Source: Pseudoalteromonas xiamenensis
Lineage (GTDB): Bacteria > Pseudomonadota > Gammaproteobacteria > Enterobacterales > Alteromonadaceae
Assembly: GCF_030994125.1 (NCBI RefSeq)
Contig: NZ_CP099917.1
Span: 434,001 to 498,000, forward strand
Direction of reading: 5' to 3'
DNA: 64,000 nucleotides
Positions 25,349-34,441 of the stretch are shown piece after piece. Each line of letters starts with the position of its first letter. The first letter of the stretch is position 1. The notes beneath the pieces were generated by a model that was given only the letters and a program-made list of their open reading frames with translations, was not told the DNA's origin and searched no databases. The translations under genes were made by a program, and so were the position numbers.

Positions 25349-28021
25349 TCACACGCCCATACAACGCTTTAACCTTGTAAGCTTTTCACGCTCAACAGGT
25401 AGCGGGCAACTGTTAATAAAGCCCTTCAAAATATCTTGGGTATTGATATCACTGCCCGAGAGTTTTTCTTCAAGCATCGCGATTTGTACTTTTACTCGCT
25501 CATCTTTCAGCATTTCAGGTGATTCAACATCACTTAAGATTTCAAGTCGAATGAGCAATTCATCTGAACTCAGTGAAGACACAATATTTTTCTTCCACTG
25601 CTCTGGTAATTGACCCTTTTCTAAGCCGTCAAAAAGCGCGTCTAGATCGGCTTGTCGTTTACCAGCTTGAACTGTCTCCAGCTTAGCAGCAAGCACCTGA
25701 CGAAGTTCATTTTGGTCATTTCTAAGTACTTTAGGAACGCTTAATGAATTTACTTGGTTCAAAATATCATTAATTTCTTTGAGGCCTTTTGCTTCTTCAG
25801 CGGCTTTATTCAATTGCTCTAATTCGCTGCGAAGTGAATCCAATAATAGACTTTGCTCTGCGCGTCTTTCTTTGATTTCTTCCTGACGTTTAGCGAAAAC
25901 CGCATCATTGACTGCTCTGAAAGCTTGCCACAAACGATGTTCATTCTTAGCTCCTGCGAAACCAATTAATTGCCATTGTTGCTGAAGATCTTTTAAATGC
26001 TCACAGGCCGCTGACACATCCTCATTTTCAAGTTCTTCGTTTGCACTCGCCAACAGCGCTTCTTTTTTCGCCGTGTTCGCTTCATAATGCGATTTTATCA
26101 TTAACCAAATCGCATCTTGGCCAGACTTAAACTGCTGTGAAAGCTTGAGATAGGTATCTTGGTCAACTTTACCAGCTTCTTTCCACTGCTGTTTTAATGA
26201 CTGAAGTCCACTTTCCAATGCTTTCAAATCTGAGTCAACCGCTGCGCTTTGTGCTAAAACCTCCAGTGCGTTTATAATGCTTAAGCGACTCTCTTCATTT
26301 TGCTTACGCTGTGCTTCTTGCTCTGCAAAATAACTTCTGCATGGCTCGAATGCTCGCTCTATCTGCTGCTCAAAACGTTCTGCCAATGCCTTGGTTTCGT
26401 CATTTAGAATTGGACCGCATTCATTCCATCGCAAGCGTAACGCTTTTACTTGCTTTGCACGTTGTGCCGGTTCAACCGTTGTTTGTTCAGCTAGTTGCGC
26501 TAACTCACTCAAGATAGACTCACGTTTTGGCTCTGTTGCATATTTTTGCCAATCTTGCAGATCTTGTAATTTTTCTGTGAGCTCTTCTTTTAGCGTATTA
26601 AGTGGTGTTTGGTGATAAGCGGTTAAACCTTCATACTCTGAAAGGAAACCTTTGAATACGCCAAAAGCAACATTAAAGCGGCCGTTTTCAATTAATCTCT
26701 TAGTATCAAATGCTTTTTTACGCGCAGTTTGCTGCTTGTCTCTTTGCTCATTAGATAATACTTCATGAGCTTGACTAAACGCTTGCACGATTGATTTAAA
26801 CGTTTTTTGCAAGCCTGTTTGAAATTCCCTTGGCACCGTTTTAATCGCGTCTTTTGCCGTACGGCATAATGCATCAAAATCAGCGAGTTGGGAATCTAAC
26901 TGCTCAACGTTAAGCGGAGGTTCCACTTTAGCTAACGCGTCTAAAGCCAACTTAGCCTGTTTCGCGTTTTGGGCTATTGTGGGTAAAGTAGCCAGCTTTT
27001 CTTTAAACACGATAAGCGCTTTCGTTTTCTCTTCGATACGTGGTTCTGAACGGTAATCACTTGAATCAATATCACCTTGAAGTGAAAGCATTTCCTTAGC
27101 CAAGGTATCCACTGCGTTATCATCAAGATCTTGCAAAATGGCATTCATACGTTGCTTTAACTCTTCAAAGCGAGCATTTACGTTTAATTCAAACTCTGCT
27201 TTAGCCTGTTGAGCTTTGATTCTCGCTTGTTCGACATCAAATACTTCGCGTAGCCGCGCTAAATGACGCACTGTTTTTTCAGTAATCGACGCATATTTTG
27301 TAGCAAGTTCTTCTTGTTGAACTTCCGATAACCATTGCATCTCGACTGCAGACCACTGCGCAACAAGCGAATCGAATTCCTCATTCACTGACGCCCAGTC
27401 GTTCTTTTCACGAAGATGGTTGAGTTTCGCTAAGACCAACTTAGTCTCTTGTTGAACCCTTTCCGGCATTTCCTCTGCTAATTTGAGTTCAGATAAACGT
27501 GACTCAATTTTCGTCTTAACTGTACCTTTAGCATGCTTTAAAGCACTTTTTAAAAGTTGGTGTTGCTCAATTAATTGAAGTAAGTCATTTTGAAGCGCTT
27601 CTTCACTTTCTTTGAACGCTTTTTCGATAAGCGAGCTATCACTAAGACGTTTCAGCAACTTTAGACGTAACGTGTTGTCGTTGTCTGTCAATGCGAGCTT
27701 TTCCAATAACTTATTCGGTGCGTGCTTTTCGATGTATTCTTCACGAAGCAGCGTATCTAAATTGTCGTTTATGACCGCGGTAGCAATTTGTTGCTCAGCT
27801 ACGTCTTTTAGTGCCTGGTCTTGTTTGAACGCGTGCCACCAAAGGCCTAAGCTATTTAACTTAGCAAGTGCTTGGCGACGAATTTCAGGCGCGGTATCTT
27901 CTTTTGCCATTGTCGTTAAAATAGCGGAGTCTTTTTCAACGTTGAGCTTACTTAAAGCTTCTACACGTACCTGAAGCTTCGGATGTTTCCATTTTGGTGT
28001 AAATAAATGTTTAAAGATCAT
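25349..28021 (-). CDS. Large DUF349 repeat protein
   Basis: 890-aa mostly helical, highly charged cytoplasmic protein. ATG at 28021 (MIFKHLFTPKWKHPKLQVR) is preferred over a longer frame that would run through yeaC. The first 120 residues look like HEAT-type short repeats (DKVRVEAL-like: LQVRVEALSKL, PEIRRQALAKL). The rest contains several DUF349 units of about 75 residues, recognisable by repeated W-x2-x-G-x-l and L-x-x-R-W/F signatures such as ALRLRWNECGPI, LKQQWKEAGKVD and LQQQWQLIGFAG. DUF349 proteins are widespread in gammaproteobacteria without a settled role. It overlaps yeaC by 11 nt and is expressed with it and the zinc-ribbon gene. Confidence 0.85.
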   Translation of the reverse strand: MIFKHLFTPKWKHPKLQVRVEALSKLNVEKDSAILTTMAKEDTAPEIRRQALAKLNSLGLWWHAFKQDQALKDVAEQQIATAVINDNLDTLLREEYIEKHAPNKLLEKLALTDNDNTLRLKLLKRLSDSSLIEKAFKESEEALQNDLLQLIEQHQLLKSALKHAKGTVKTKIESRLSELKLAEEMPERVQQETKLVLAKLNHLREKNDWASVNEEFDSLVAQWSAVEMQWLSEVQQEELATKYASITEKTVRHLARLREVFDVEQARIKAQQAKAEFELNVNARFEELKQRMNAILQDLDDNAVDTLAKEMLSLQGDIDSSDYRSEPRIEEKTKALIVFKEKLATLPTIAQNAKQAKLALDALAKVEPPLNVEQLDSQLADFDALCRTAKDAIKTVPREFQTGLQKTFKSIVQAFSQAHEVLSNEQRDKQQTARKKAFDTKRLIENGRFNVAFGVFKGFLSEYEGLTAYHQTPLNTLKEELTEKLQDLQDWQKYATEPKRESILSELAQLAEQTTVEPAQRAKQVKALRLRWNECGPILNDETKALAERFEQQIERAFEPCRSYFAEQEAQRKQNEESRLSIINALEVLAQSAAVDSDLKALESGLQSLKQQWKEAGKVDQDTYLKLSQQFKSGQDAIWLMIKSHYEANTAKKEALLASANEELENEDVSAACEHLKDLQQQWQLIGFAGAKNEHRLWQAFRAVNDAVFAKRQEEIKERRAEQSLLLDSLRSELEQLNKAAEEAKGLKEINDILNQVNSLSVPKVLRNDQNELRQVLAAKLETVQAGKRQADLDALFDGLEKGQLPEQWKKNIVSSLSSDELLIRLEILSDVESPEMLKDERVKVQIAMLEEKLSGSDINTQDILKGFINSCPLPVEREKLTRLKRCMGV

Positions 28022-28292
28022 TTTCACTAAACCTAGCGATTTCGCTGTCTTGACTGAATTCTTTTTGTAATTCGCGCTTTGATTTTTGAACCATTTCACC
28101 ATTTTCATTAATGGTAAATTGTTCATTACTTTTCGCGATCTTAGCTTGATAAAGCATGACTAACTGGACTGTCTGTTCTTTTTGCGCTTCAGAAAGAACT
28201 GTGCCATCTGGCCACTTACCCGTCGCAGCACCATACTGCAACCGTTCAAATATTTCTGGGGTTATACTTTTAACTAGACTATCAACATTCAT
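28011..28292 (-). CDS. yeaC: YeaC family protein (DUF1315)
   Basis: 93-residue DUF1315 protein of unknown function. The signature is FERLQYGAATGKWPDGTVLS followed by a Q-x-x-x-Q-L-V-M-L-Y-Q-A-K helix. It sits between the zinc-ribbon gene (1 nt gap) and the DUF349 gene (overlap). Confidence 0.85.
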   Translation of the reverse strand: MNVDSLVKSITPEIFERLQYGAATGKWPDGTVLSEAQKEQTVQLVMLYQAKIAKSNEQFTINENGEMVQKSKRELQKEFSQDSEIARFSENDL

Positions 28293-28293
28293 T

Positions 28294-28620
28294 TCAATTT
28301 TTCTTTTTTAGGTAAACCAAAATCGCTCGATTAACAAGATACCAAAGACAGCTTACAGCGATAACACCAATGCAAGTGTTGTATTCAATGCTGCCTTTCA
28401 CTGGGTGTTGATTATACAGATATAAGAATCCACCGAGAAATAAGATCAACGCAATGAACGATTGATTTAGGATCTTTTGCTGCTTTTTTACTCGACTCTT
28501 AACCGCTAAACGATGTAATTGTTCTTCATCTAGATTATGTATCACTGTTTTACAATGTGGACACGCTGGGTGTTTGCTCGAAATTGAATTACTACAGCTA
28601 GGGCATTGTACTATTGCCAT
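28294..28620 (-). CDS. Zinc-ribbon membrane protein of unknown function
   Basis: 108 aa. A short zinc ribbon at the N-terminus (CPSCSNSIS and CPHCK, four cysteines at residues 6, 9, 20, 23) is followed by a charged linker and two membrane segments (about 53-72 and 82-102). First gene of a three-gene leftward unit with yeaC and the DUF349 protein. I do not recognise a specific function; the ribbon probably faces the cytoplasm. Confidence 0.75.
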   Translation of the reverse strand: MAIVQCPSCSNSISSKHPACPHCKTVIHNLDEEQLHRLAVKSRVKKQQKILNQSFIALILFLGGFLYLYNQHPVKGSIEYNTCIGVIAVSCLWYLVNRAILVYLKKKN

Positions 28621-28644
28621 ACATCACTCCAAAGTATTGGGCAG

Positions 28645-28675
28645 CCAAAAAAGAAGAGGCGCCTCTCGGGCGCCT
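28645..28675 (-). terminator. Terminator of the AGCS symporter gene
   Basis: On the minus strand, AGGCGCC-CGAGA-GGCGCCT (7-bp GC-rich stem) is followed by CTTCTTTTTT, just after the symporter stop at 28690. Confidence 0.9.
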
Positions 28676-28689
28676 ACATTGTACTTGTT

Positions 28690-30357
28690 TTAAGACTCAT
28701 TGTCTTTTTTGAATTTGACCCAGTAATCATCGATGGCTTCTTTCATCTCTTTGCGTAGCAGTACGATGCCGAACAAGTTAGGCAATGTCATGACCACAAT
28801 AGCAACGGCAGCAAGTTTCCAAACTAGCGTTGTATCCGCAAAAGATGCCCAGAAAAAACCTGCAACATAAAATACACGGTATGGCATTACAGAACGGCTA
28901 CCTAGAAGATAAATCATGGCGCGGTCACCATAGTACGACCATGCGATAGCTGTTGAAAATGCAAATAAAAGCAGACCTATCGAAACGATGTACTGTCCAC
29001 TATCACCAAAGAAACCACGTTGAAACGCTTTGGTGGTCAATTCCGCTGAATGGACAAGTGATTTCCCTTTAATGCTGATACTCGGATCTGTTGGTAAACC
29101 ATCCTTAATCGACACCACACCCGTATAAACGTGGCGCTCTGTAATACCGAAACGAATGTCCTCACCCACAGAACGAGAATGAATGATCGTAAAATCTTTA
29201 TTTACTGCTTTGCCTTGGATGACATTGATGTCACCTGAGTAAGGTGTAACATCACTCGGTTTTCCATTTAGGTAGTTATAAAGTGACTGGCGGTCTTGCT
29301 CGTTTTGTTCATTATAATTGCCCTTAACGATCACCATAGACGAACGCTCAAAGTGCGTTTCGAATTTTTCAGTCCAGACACCAGACGATAGAATAACTAA
29401 TCCTGTTAGGGTACAGATAATAATGGTATCGATGAAAGGTTCTAAAATAGACACCATACCTTCGGATACTGGCTCATCGGCCTTGGCTGACGCATGCGCA
29501 ATAGGTGCAGAACCTTGGCCTGCTTCATTAGAAAACAATCCACGGTTAACACCGCGGTTAAATGCGTAAGCGAAAGAAGCACCCAGGAAACCACCAGCAG
29601 CAGCAGAGCCTGTAAACGCGTCGGTAAACACCGATAAAAATGACGGCACAATATTGTCGAAGTTATATAGAATCACGCCAAGCGCACCAATAATATATAT
29701 TGCTGCCATCAGCGGAACAACACGAGACGTAATCGCCGCTATACGCTTAATACCACCGAGAATCACAAGTGCAAGAAGCACAGAAAGTACTGCACCGGTT
29801 GCCATTGGCGCAATGCCAAACGTGGCTTCCATACCTTGAGCAATGTTATTGATTTGCGGCAAGCTGCCTGTACCAAACGAAGAAATAACTGTCGCGATCG
29901 CAAATAAAATAGCCAACCATTTCATGTTTAAGCGTCTATCCATGTAATACATAGGACCACCCGCCATAGAACCATCGTCTGTCTTTACACGGTATTTATG
30001 CGAAAGCGTTACCTCAACAAACTTCGTCGTCATACCAAAAAACGCGGTCATCCACATCCAAAACAGTGCAGCCGGACCACCGATTGAAATGGCGAGTGCA
30101 ACACCACCGATGTTTCCTGTCCCGACAGTACCTGATAGAGCGGTTGATAGAGCTTGGAAATGCGTAGTGTCACCTTCGTGACCTTTTTTGTCGTACTTAC
30201 CCGATACCACACGGATGGCATGTCTAAAGTATCGGATCTGTGGGAATTTAAGGTAGATAGTAAAAAATAAACCTACACCCAATAATACGTATGGAAACCA
30301 AGCTGCTCCCCCCAAAAGACCATCTAAATGATCCAAAAAACGACCGAATGCGTCCAC
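28690..30357 (-). CDS. Alanine/glycine:cation symporter (AGCS family) with an extra domain
   Basis: 555-aa sodium-coupled amino acid importer. Family signatures: [18 protein letters not shown] near residue 75, [17 protein letters not shown], and [17 protein letters not shown] near 275. Typical members are about 450 residues. The extra length is a stretch of about 100 residues (roughly 330-435, from [15 protein letters not shown] to [11 protein letters not shown]) inserted before the conserved [20 protein letters not shown] segment. The insert is polar and beta-rich in appearance. The frame is intact throughout. Exact substrate not determined. Confidence 0.9.
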   Translation of the reverse strand: MDAFGRFLDHLDGLLGGAAWFPYVLLGVGLFFTIYLKFPQIRYFRHAIRVVSGKYDKKGHEGDTTHFQALSTALSGTVGTGNIGGVALAISIGGPAALFWMWMTAFFGMTTKFVEVTLSHKYRVKTDDGSMAGGPMYYMDRRLNMKWLAILFAIATVISSFGTGSLPQINNIAQGMEATFGIAPMATGAVLSVLLALVILGGIKRIAAITSRVVPLMAAIYIIGALGVILYNFDNIVPSFLSVFTDAFTGSAAAGGFLGASFAYAFNRGVNRGLFSNEAGQGSAPIAHASAKADEPVSEGMVSILEPFIDTIIICTLTGLVILSSGVWTEKFETHFERSSMVIVKGNYNEQNEQDRQSLYNYLNGKPSDVTPYSGDINVIQGKAVNKDFTIIHSRSVGEDIRFGITERHVYTGVVSIKDGLPTDPSISIKGKSLVHSAELTTKAFQRGFFGDSGQYIVSIGLLLFAFSTAIAWSYYGDRAMIYLLGSRSVMPYRVFYVAGFFWASFADTTLVWKLAAVAIVVMTLPNLFGIVLLRKEMKEAIDDYWVKFKKDNES

Positions 30358-30381
30358 GATTTTTCCTCTTATTATTAACGC

Positions 30382-30407
30382 AAAAAAGCAACACTCTCGT
30401 GTTGCTT
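30382..30407 (-). terminator. Terminator of the M14 carboxypeptidase gene
   Basis: AAGCAACAC-TCTC-GTGTTGCTT: 9-bp stem with a 4-nt loop, followed on the minus strand by TTTTTT. Confidence 0.85.
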
Positions 30408-30421
30408 ATTGTTTTTAATTA

Positions 30422-31549
30422 TTATCTTAAGTGGTCTACTACCGGTACGATAGCAGCCAGCATATCCTGACCAAATTGATACGATCGACGGTCAGACCAA
30501 CCATAGTATTGGTCTGGCAGATTTGCGTTATCTTTAAACGGCATTTCGACCGTGTAGGATAGCGCATTAAAGGCCTCACCGACTGCACAAGATGCGACAG
30601 TCATGTTTGCTTGACCCGGTTCGTCTTTTGGATAACCGAACTCATCCTGGAATTCAGGCGTAATAGTCAATAGAGCCGATTTAAAACGATTTTCCAAAGA
30701 TGCTAAACGTGCATCGTAGCTTGGGATGCCTTCACTGCCAGCAACAAAGTTGTACGGCAGCGCTTCATCGCCATGAATATCGAGGAACATATCAAGTCCC
30801 GTTTCATGCATTTTGTTTAATACATGGAAAACTTCTGGGCTTTGTTCAAGCGACGGCGTTTGCCACTCACGGTTCAAATTCACACCAATTGCGTTTGTAC
30901 GTAAATGACCACGAACACTACCATCTGGATTCATGTTCGGCACGATGTAAAATACGGCTTTTTGAAGTAATGCCGCTGCGTGCGGATCTTCATCATCTAA
31001 CAACTTGTGTAGCAGGCCTTCGATAAACCATTCGGCCATTGTTTCACCGGGATGTTGACGACCAACTATCCAAATCGTCTTTTTCTCGGCATCCGGTTCA
31101 CCGACACGCACCACAGTCATGTCGCGACCATCTAACGTTTCACCTAATACTTCGATGTCGACGCCATCGTGACTTTGTGCAAATGCCAATAAATCAAGAT
31201 GTCTTTCATAGCTATACGGCGCAAAATAAGCGAAGTACATTTGCTTATGTTCAGGTTCAACATCAATTTTCAATGTCCCTTCACTAAATGTACTTGGTAC
31301 TCTGAACCAAGTTTGGCGGTCATAGGACGCTACTGCATGATAATCGTCCCAACCTTCAGGGTAAGCTGACTTTTCTAACCCAATGATATGTAGACTGTGT
31401 TCCACAAAAGGCGTCGATTCTAATCGAAAATGGAACCACTGAAAAAACTCAGAGCCGTTATCTGCATTAATCTCTAGTTGAATATCTTTAGGTTCGCTTA
31501 AAGCAAGTACTTTGATATTTCCGCTGTCGAAATTACTCGTAATTTTCAT
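30422..31549 (-). CDS. M14 family zinc carboxypeptidase (cytosolic carboxypeptidase-like)
   Basis: 375 aa. An N-terminal beta domain of about 120 residues (HFRLESTPFVEHSLHIIG) precedes the catalytic domain, as in the bacterial members of the CCP subfamily (M14D). Zinc ligands are visible in GRQHPGETMAEWF (HxxE) and FLDIHGDEAL (His). NMNPDGSVRGHLRTNAIGVN carries the substrate-binding Asn/Arg, and YTVEMPF supplies the catalytic Glu. No signal peptide, so it is cytoplasmic. The natural substrate is not known. Confidence 0.9.
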   Translation of the reverse strand: MKITSNFDSGNIKVLALSEPKDIQLEINADNGSEFFQWFHFRLESTPFVEHSLHIIGLEKSAYPEGWDDYHAVASYDRQTWFRVPSTFSEGTLKIDVEPEHKQMYFAYFAPYSYERHLDLLAFAQSHDGVDIEVLGETLDGRDMTVVRVGEPDAEKKTIWIVGRQHPGETMAEWFIEGLLHKLLDDEDPHAAALLQKAVFYIVPNMNPDGSVRGHLRTNAIGVNLNREWQTPSLEQSPEVFHVLNKMHETGLDMFLDIHGDEALPYNFVAGSEGIPSYDARLASLENRFKSALLTITPEFQDEFGYPKDEPGQANMTVASCAVGEAFNALSYTVEMPFKDNANLPDQYYGWSDRRSYQFGQDMLAAIVPVVDHLR

Positions 31550-31666
31550 TTAAAAACCCTGCACTCCATTTCCGCGACTGGAGTAATTTGTTATACGTTG
31601 TTAGCTGTATGTATCTAAACGCGGAAAGCGTACCACAGCTGGTAAAAATCAAAAACCTCTAAAAGC

Positions 31667-31693
31667 AAAAAAGCCAGCGGTAGCTGGCTTTTT
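31667..31693 (-). terminator. Terminator of the GAPDH gene (bidirectional)
   Basis: AAAAAGCCAGC-GGTA-GCTGGCTTTTT, an 11-bp perfect stem with a tetraloop, 13 nt after the gene's stop on the minus strand. Confidence 0.92.
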
Positions 31694-31705
31694 GAGACAA
31701 ATTAC

Positions 31706-33151
31706 TTAGCGAGGAAGGCTCGGGAATGATACCTCAGCCATGTCGTGCATCACGCGCACAACCTGACAGCTGTATCCAAACTCGTTATCGTACCATACGT
31801 AAAGAACCACACGGTCCGCATCTACGATAGTCGCTTGTGAGTCAACAACGCCCGCATAACGGCTACCTACAAGGTCACTAGACACTATTTCTGTTGATGC
31901 AGTGTAATCGATTTGATCTCGTAGATTTGAATGTAATGCTGTATCACGTAGGTACTCATTTAGCTCTTCACGTGTTGTTGCAGTATTCAAATTCAAATTG
32001 ATTATTGCCATTGAAACATTCGGTGTAGGAACACGGATTGCGTTACCCGTTAATTTCCCTGCAAGCTCTGGAAGCGCTTTCGCTACCGCTTTTGCAGCAC
32101 CGGTTTCAGTAATAACCATGTTTAACGCCGCTGCACGACCACGGCGGTCAGCTTTGTGGTAGTTATCAATTAAGTTTTGGTCATTTGTGTATGAGTGAAC
32201 TGTTTCAACGTGGCCGTTTTTGATACCAAACTTGTCGTTAATCGCTTTCAACACTGGTGTAATTGCATTTGTTGTACAGCTCGCCGCAGAAACAATTTTA
32301 TCTTCAGACAAAATTGCTGCGTTATTAACGCCATATACGATGTTTTTGATGTCACCTTTGGCAGGCGCCGTTAAAAGTACTTTAGACGCGCCTTTTGATT
32401 TCAAATGAAGTCCAAGACCGGCCTCGTCTTTCCAAATACCAGTGTTATCTACGATAAGAGCGTTTTCAATACCGTATTGTGTGTAGTCGATTTCGTCAGG
32501 TGAATTTGCATAGATTACCTGAATATACGCACCGTTTGCTTTGATAGCATTAAGTTCGTTATCTACCGTAATAGAGCCATTAAATGGACCATGGATTGAG
32601 TCACGACGTAATAGACTAGCACGCTTCTCTAAATCACCATCACGACCACCACGCACAACGATTGCGCGTAAGCGAAGATCTGCGTGTGCACCGCCGCGCT
32701 CAATTAACAAACGCGCTAGCAGACGACCGATACGACCAAAACCATAAAGCACAACATCACGTGGTTTACGTGATTCGTCTTTATTCAATAACTCAGCAAG
32801 TTCTGCATTCAAATAGTCTTCTACAGAACGTCCTTCGCCTGCATTTTTATAGATATAAGCATAAGCTAATTTGCCGATATCGATACGCGCAGGTGCAAGA
32901 TCCATTTTGGTGATTGCTTCTAAAAACGGAAAGCTTTCACGTAAACGTAATTTGCTTTCTTCAAAACGCGCGACGGTTTTGTGTGCCTTAATTACGTCAA
33001 TTGCGCTTGCACTGACTAATGGACGACCATAAATGGCGACTTCAATGCCATTGTTACGATATAGACGACCAATGATTGGTAGCATGCTTTCAGCGTAGTC
33101 TTGGCGTTCTTGCCAACTATTTTGGTATTGTTGCTCGTGAGATAAGGTCAT
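31706..33151 (-). CDS. Glyceraldehyde-3-phosphate dehydrogenase, long form
   Basis: 481 aa, about 150 more than classical GAPDH. The extra N-terminal part (residues 1-125) is helical, then comes the Rossmann start VVLYGFGRIGRLLARLL. The catalytic Cys lies in SAASCTTNAITPV and the His in VETVHSYTNDQNL; the C-terminal YDNEFGYSCQVVR is normal. Such long GAPDHs are common in marine gammaproteobacteria such as Vibrio and Shewanella alongside a standard Gap. Role (glycolysis or gluconeogenesis) and cofactor are not settled from sequence. Single-gene unit with its own terminator. Confidence 0.92.
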   Translation of the reverse strand: MTLSHEQQYQNSWQERQDYAESMLPIIGRLYRNNGIEVAIYGRPLVSASAIDVIKAHKTVARFEESKLRLRESFPFLEAITKMDLAPARIDIGKLAYAYIYKNAGEGRSVEDYLNAELAELLNKDESRKPRDVVLYGFGRIGRLLARLLIERGGAHADLRLRAIVVRGGRDGDLEKRASLLRRDSIHGPFNGSITVDNELNAIKANGAYIQVIYANSPDEIDYTQYGIENALIVDNTGIWKDEAGLGLHLKSKGASKVLLTAPAKGDIKNIVYGVNNAAILSEDKIVSAASCTTNAITPVLKAINDKFGIKNGHVETVHSYTNDQNLIDNYHKADRRGRAAALNMVITETGAAKAVAKALPELAGKLTGNAIRVPTPNVSMAIINLNLNTATTREELNEYLRDTALHSNLRDQIDYTASTEIVSSDLVGSRYAGVVDSQATIVDADRVVLYVWYDNEFGYSCQVVRVMHDMAEVSFPSLPR

Positions 33152-33305
33152 GTTATTTGCCTAATAAACAATTTACTTTGAACGGATAGCCTTACTCGCT
33201 TTCGGTAAGGCAGCGGTATTTTAATGGAAACTGGCACGATTCTCCACTGTTACATCTGAAAAGCTTACGTTAGAATAAAGTGTGAGTTTTACTTGAGGTA
33301 TTGAA

Positions 33306-34106
33306 ATGTCGATAAAAAAAGCCGCTATTTTCGGCTGTTTGCTGCTAACTGGCTGTGAAGAACCCCTTACATTAAACAGTATTTGTGAATCAACGCCCGC
33401 AATGTGTCGGGATCTTAATACTGATAGTCACTGTAAGGAAGAACGAGCAGATTTGATCTTTTCTCGATACGACGAGTTCAAAACCCCCACAGAAGACAAC
33501 AAATACGATTTGCTTAAAAAATTAGAAAAGTACGACAAATGTGTCTCACTCGCGGCTCAAATTGAACACATCAAATTGAAAGAAAAAACCACCTCTCGAG
33601 TTGAAGGGCATTTAACCGCGCAAAAGGAAATGTACCGTATATATCAAGAAACCAAAGAGACCGAACACCCTGGCATTTTGTATTTCCATTGGTCTCGCCA
33701 GAATGATGAACACGCCTTGACTAAATTGCTCAAAATGGAAGATTCGCCGCGTGTTAAAAAAGACAAGGAAATGCAGCTCTTCTTAGCAACGTTTTATGCA
33801 AAAATAGATGAAGATAAAACCATTGATTTGCTATACAACGTACTTGAATTAAATAAGGCAGGTGAAGTTCCTTCACCAGAAGTATACACCACCTTAGTGA
33901 GTTTGTTTTTCAAACAGCACAAGTATAAACATGCCTATACCTTCGCGAAAATAGCGCAGCTATCTGGTGTAGAAGATATCGAAATGCTACCCATCAAACA
34001 CGAATTGACCAGCCAAGGCAAAGATTTAACGCCGCTTGATGAACTTGCTCAAAAAACGTTTGATAGTGTACGCGAAGGTCGATTTATCTCCCCTCGCGGT
34101 ATTTAA
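33306..34106 (+). CDS. DUF2989 lipoprotein
   Basis: 266 aa with a lipoprotein signal: basic start MSIKKAAIFG and lipobox LLTGC (Cys at about residue 16). The mature part has a short cysteine-containing domain (SICESTPAMCRDLN) and then helical hairpins resembling TPR-like repeats (YTTLVSLFFKQHKYKHAYTF). Matches the DUF2989 pattern seen in Alteromonadales and Vibrio. Function unknown. It ends just before a bidirectional terminator shared with ihfA. Confidence 0.8.
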   Translation: MSIKKAAIFGCLLLTGCEEPLTLNSICESTPAMCRDLNTDSHCKEERADLIFSRYDEFKTPTEDNKYDLLKKLEKYDKCVSLAAQIEHIKLKEKTTSRVEGHLTAQKEMYRIYQETKETEHPGILYFHWSRQNDEHALTKLLKMEDSPRVKKDKEMQLFLATFYAKIDEDKTIDLLYNVLELNKAGEVPSPEVYTTLVSLFFKQHKYKHAYTFAKIAQLSGVEDIEMLPIKHELTSQGKDLTPLDELAQKTFDSVREGRFISPRGI

Positions 34107-34114
34107 AAACGAAT

Positions 34115-34141
34115 AAAAAAGGCAGCTTAGCTGCCTTTTTT
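34115..34141. terminator. Bidirectional terminator between the DUF2989 gene and ihfA
   Basis: AAAAAGGCAGCT-T-AGCTGCCTTTTT with A and T runs on either side. It terminates both the rightward lipoprotein gene and the leftward pheST-ihfA transcript, whose stop is at 34143. Confidence 0.92.
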
Positions 34142-34142
34142 A

Positions 34143-34439
34143 TTACTGTTTGCTGGTACCGACTTCTACTCGAGTCTTCAGCTTTTGTCCTGGTCTGAAC
34201 GTGACTACGCGACGAGCAGAGATTGGTATATCTTCTCCCGTTTTTGGGTTGCGCCCTGGTCGCTCTTTTTTGTCACGGAGATCAAAATTACCAAAGCCAG
34301 AGAGCTTGACTTGCTCGCCCTTCTCTAGCGCTGAGCGGATTTCTTCAAAAAACGCTTCAACTAAGTCTTTGGCATCCTTCTTATTAATCCCCAATTTTTC
34401 AAATAGGTGTTCAGCTATGTCGGCTTTAGTAAGCGCCAT
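34143..34439 (-). CDS. ihfA: Integration host factor alpha subunit
   Basis: 98-aa DNA-bending protein, heterodimer partner of IHF-beta. [16 protein letters not shown] at the N-terminus, [23 protein letters not shown] in the arm region (written here as the start of a longer arm), and [12 protein letters not shown] at the C-terminus identify the alpha subunit. It starts 2 nt after the pheT stop, the standard pheS-pheT-ihfA order. Confidence 0.97.
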   Translation of the reverse strand: MALTKADIAEHLFEKLGINKKDAKDLVEAFFEEIRSALEKGEQVKLSGFGNFDLRDKKERPGRNPKTGEDIPISARRVVTFRPGQKLKTRVEVGTSKQ

Positions 34440-34441
34440 AT

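Noticed and set aside
28022-28126. Longer N-terminus of the DUF349 protein
   Set aside because: It would lie inside yeaC in another frame; the ATG at 28021 gives the family-like start.
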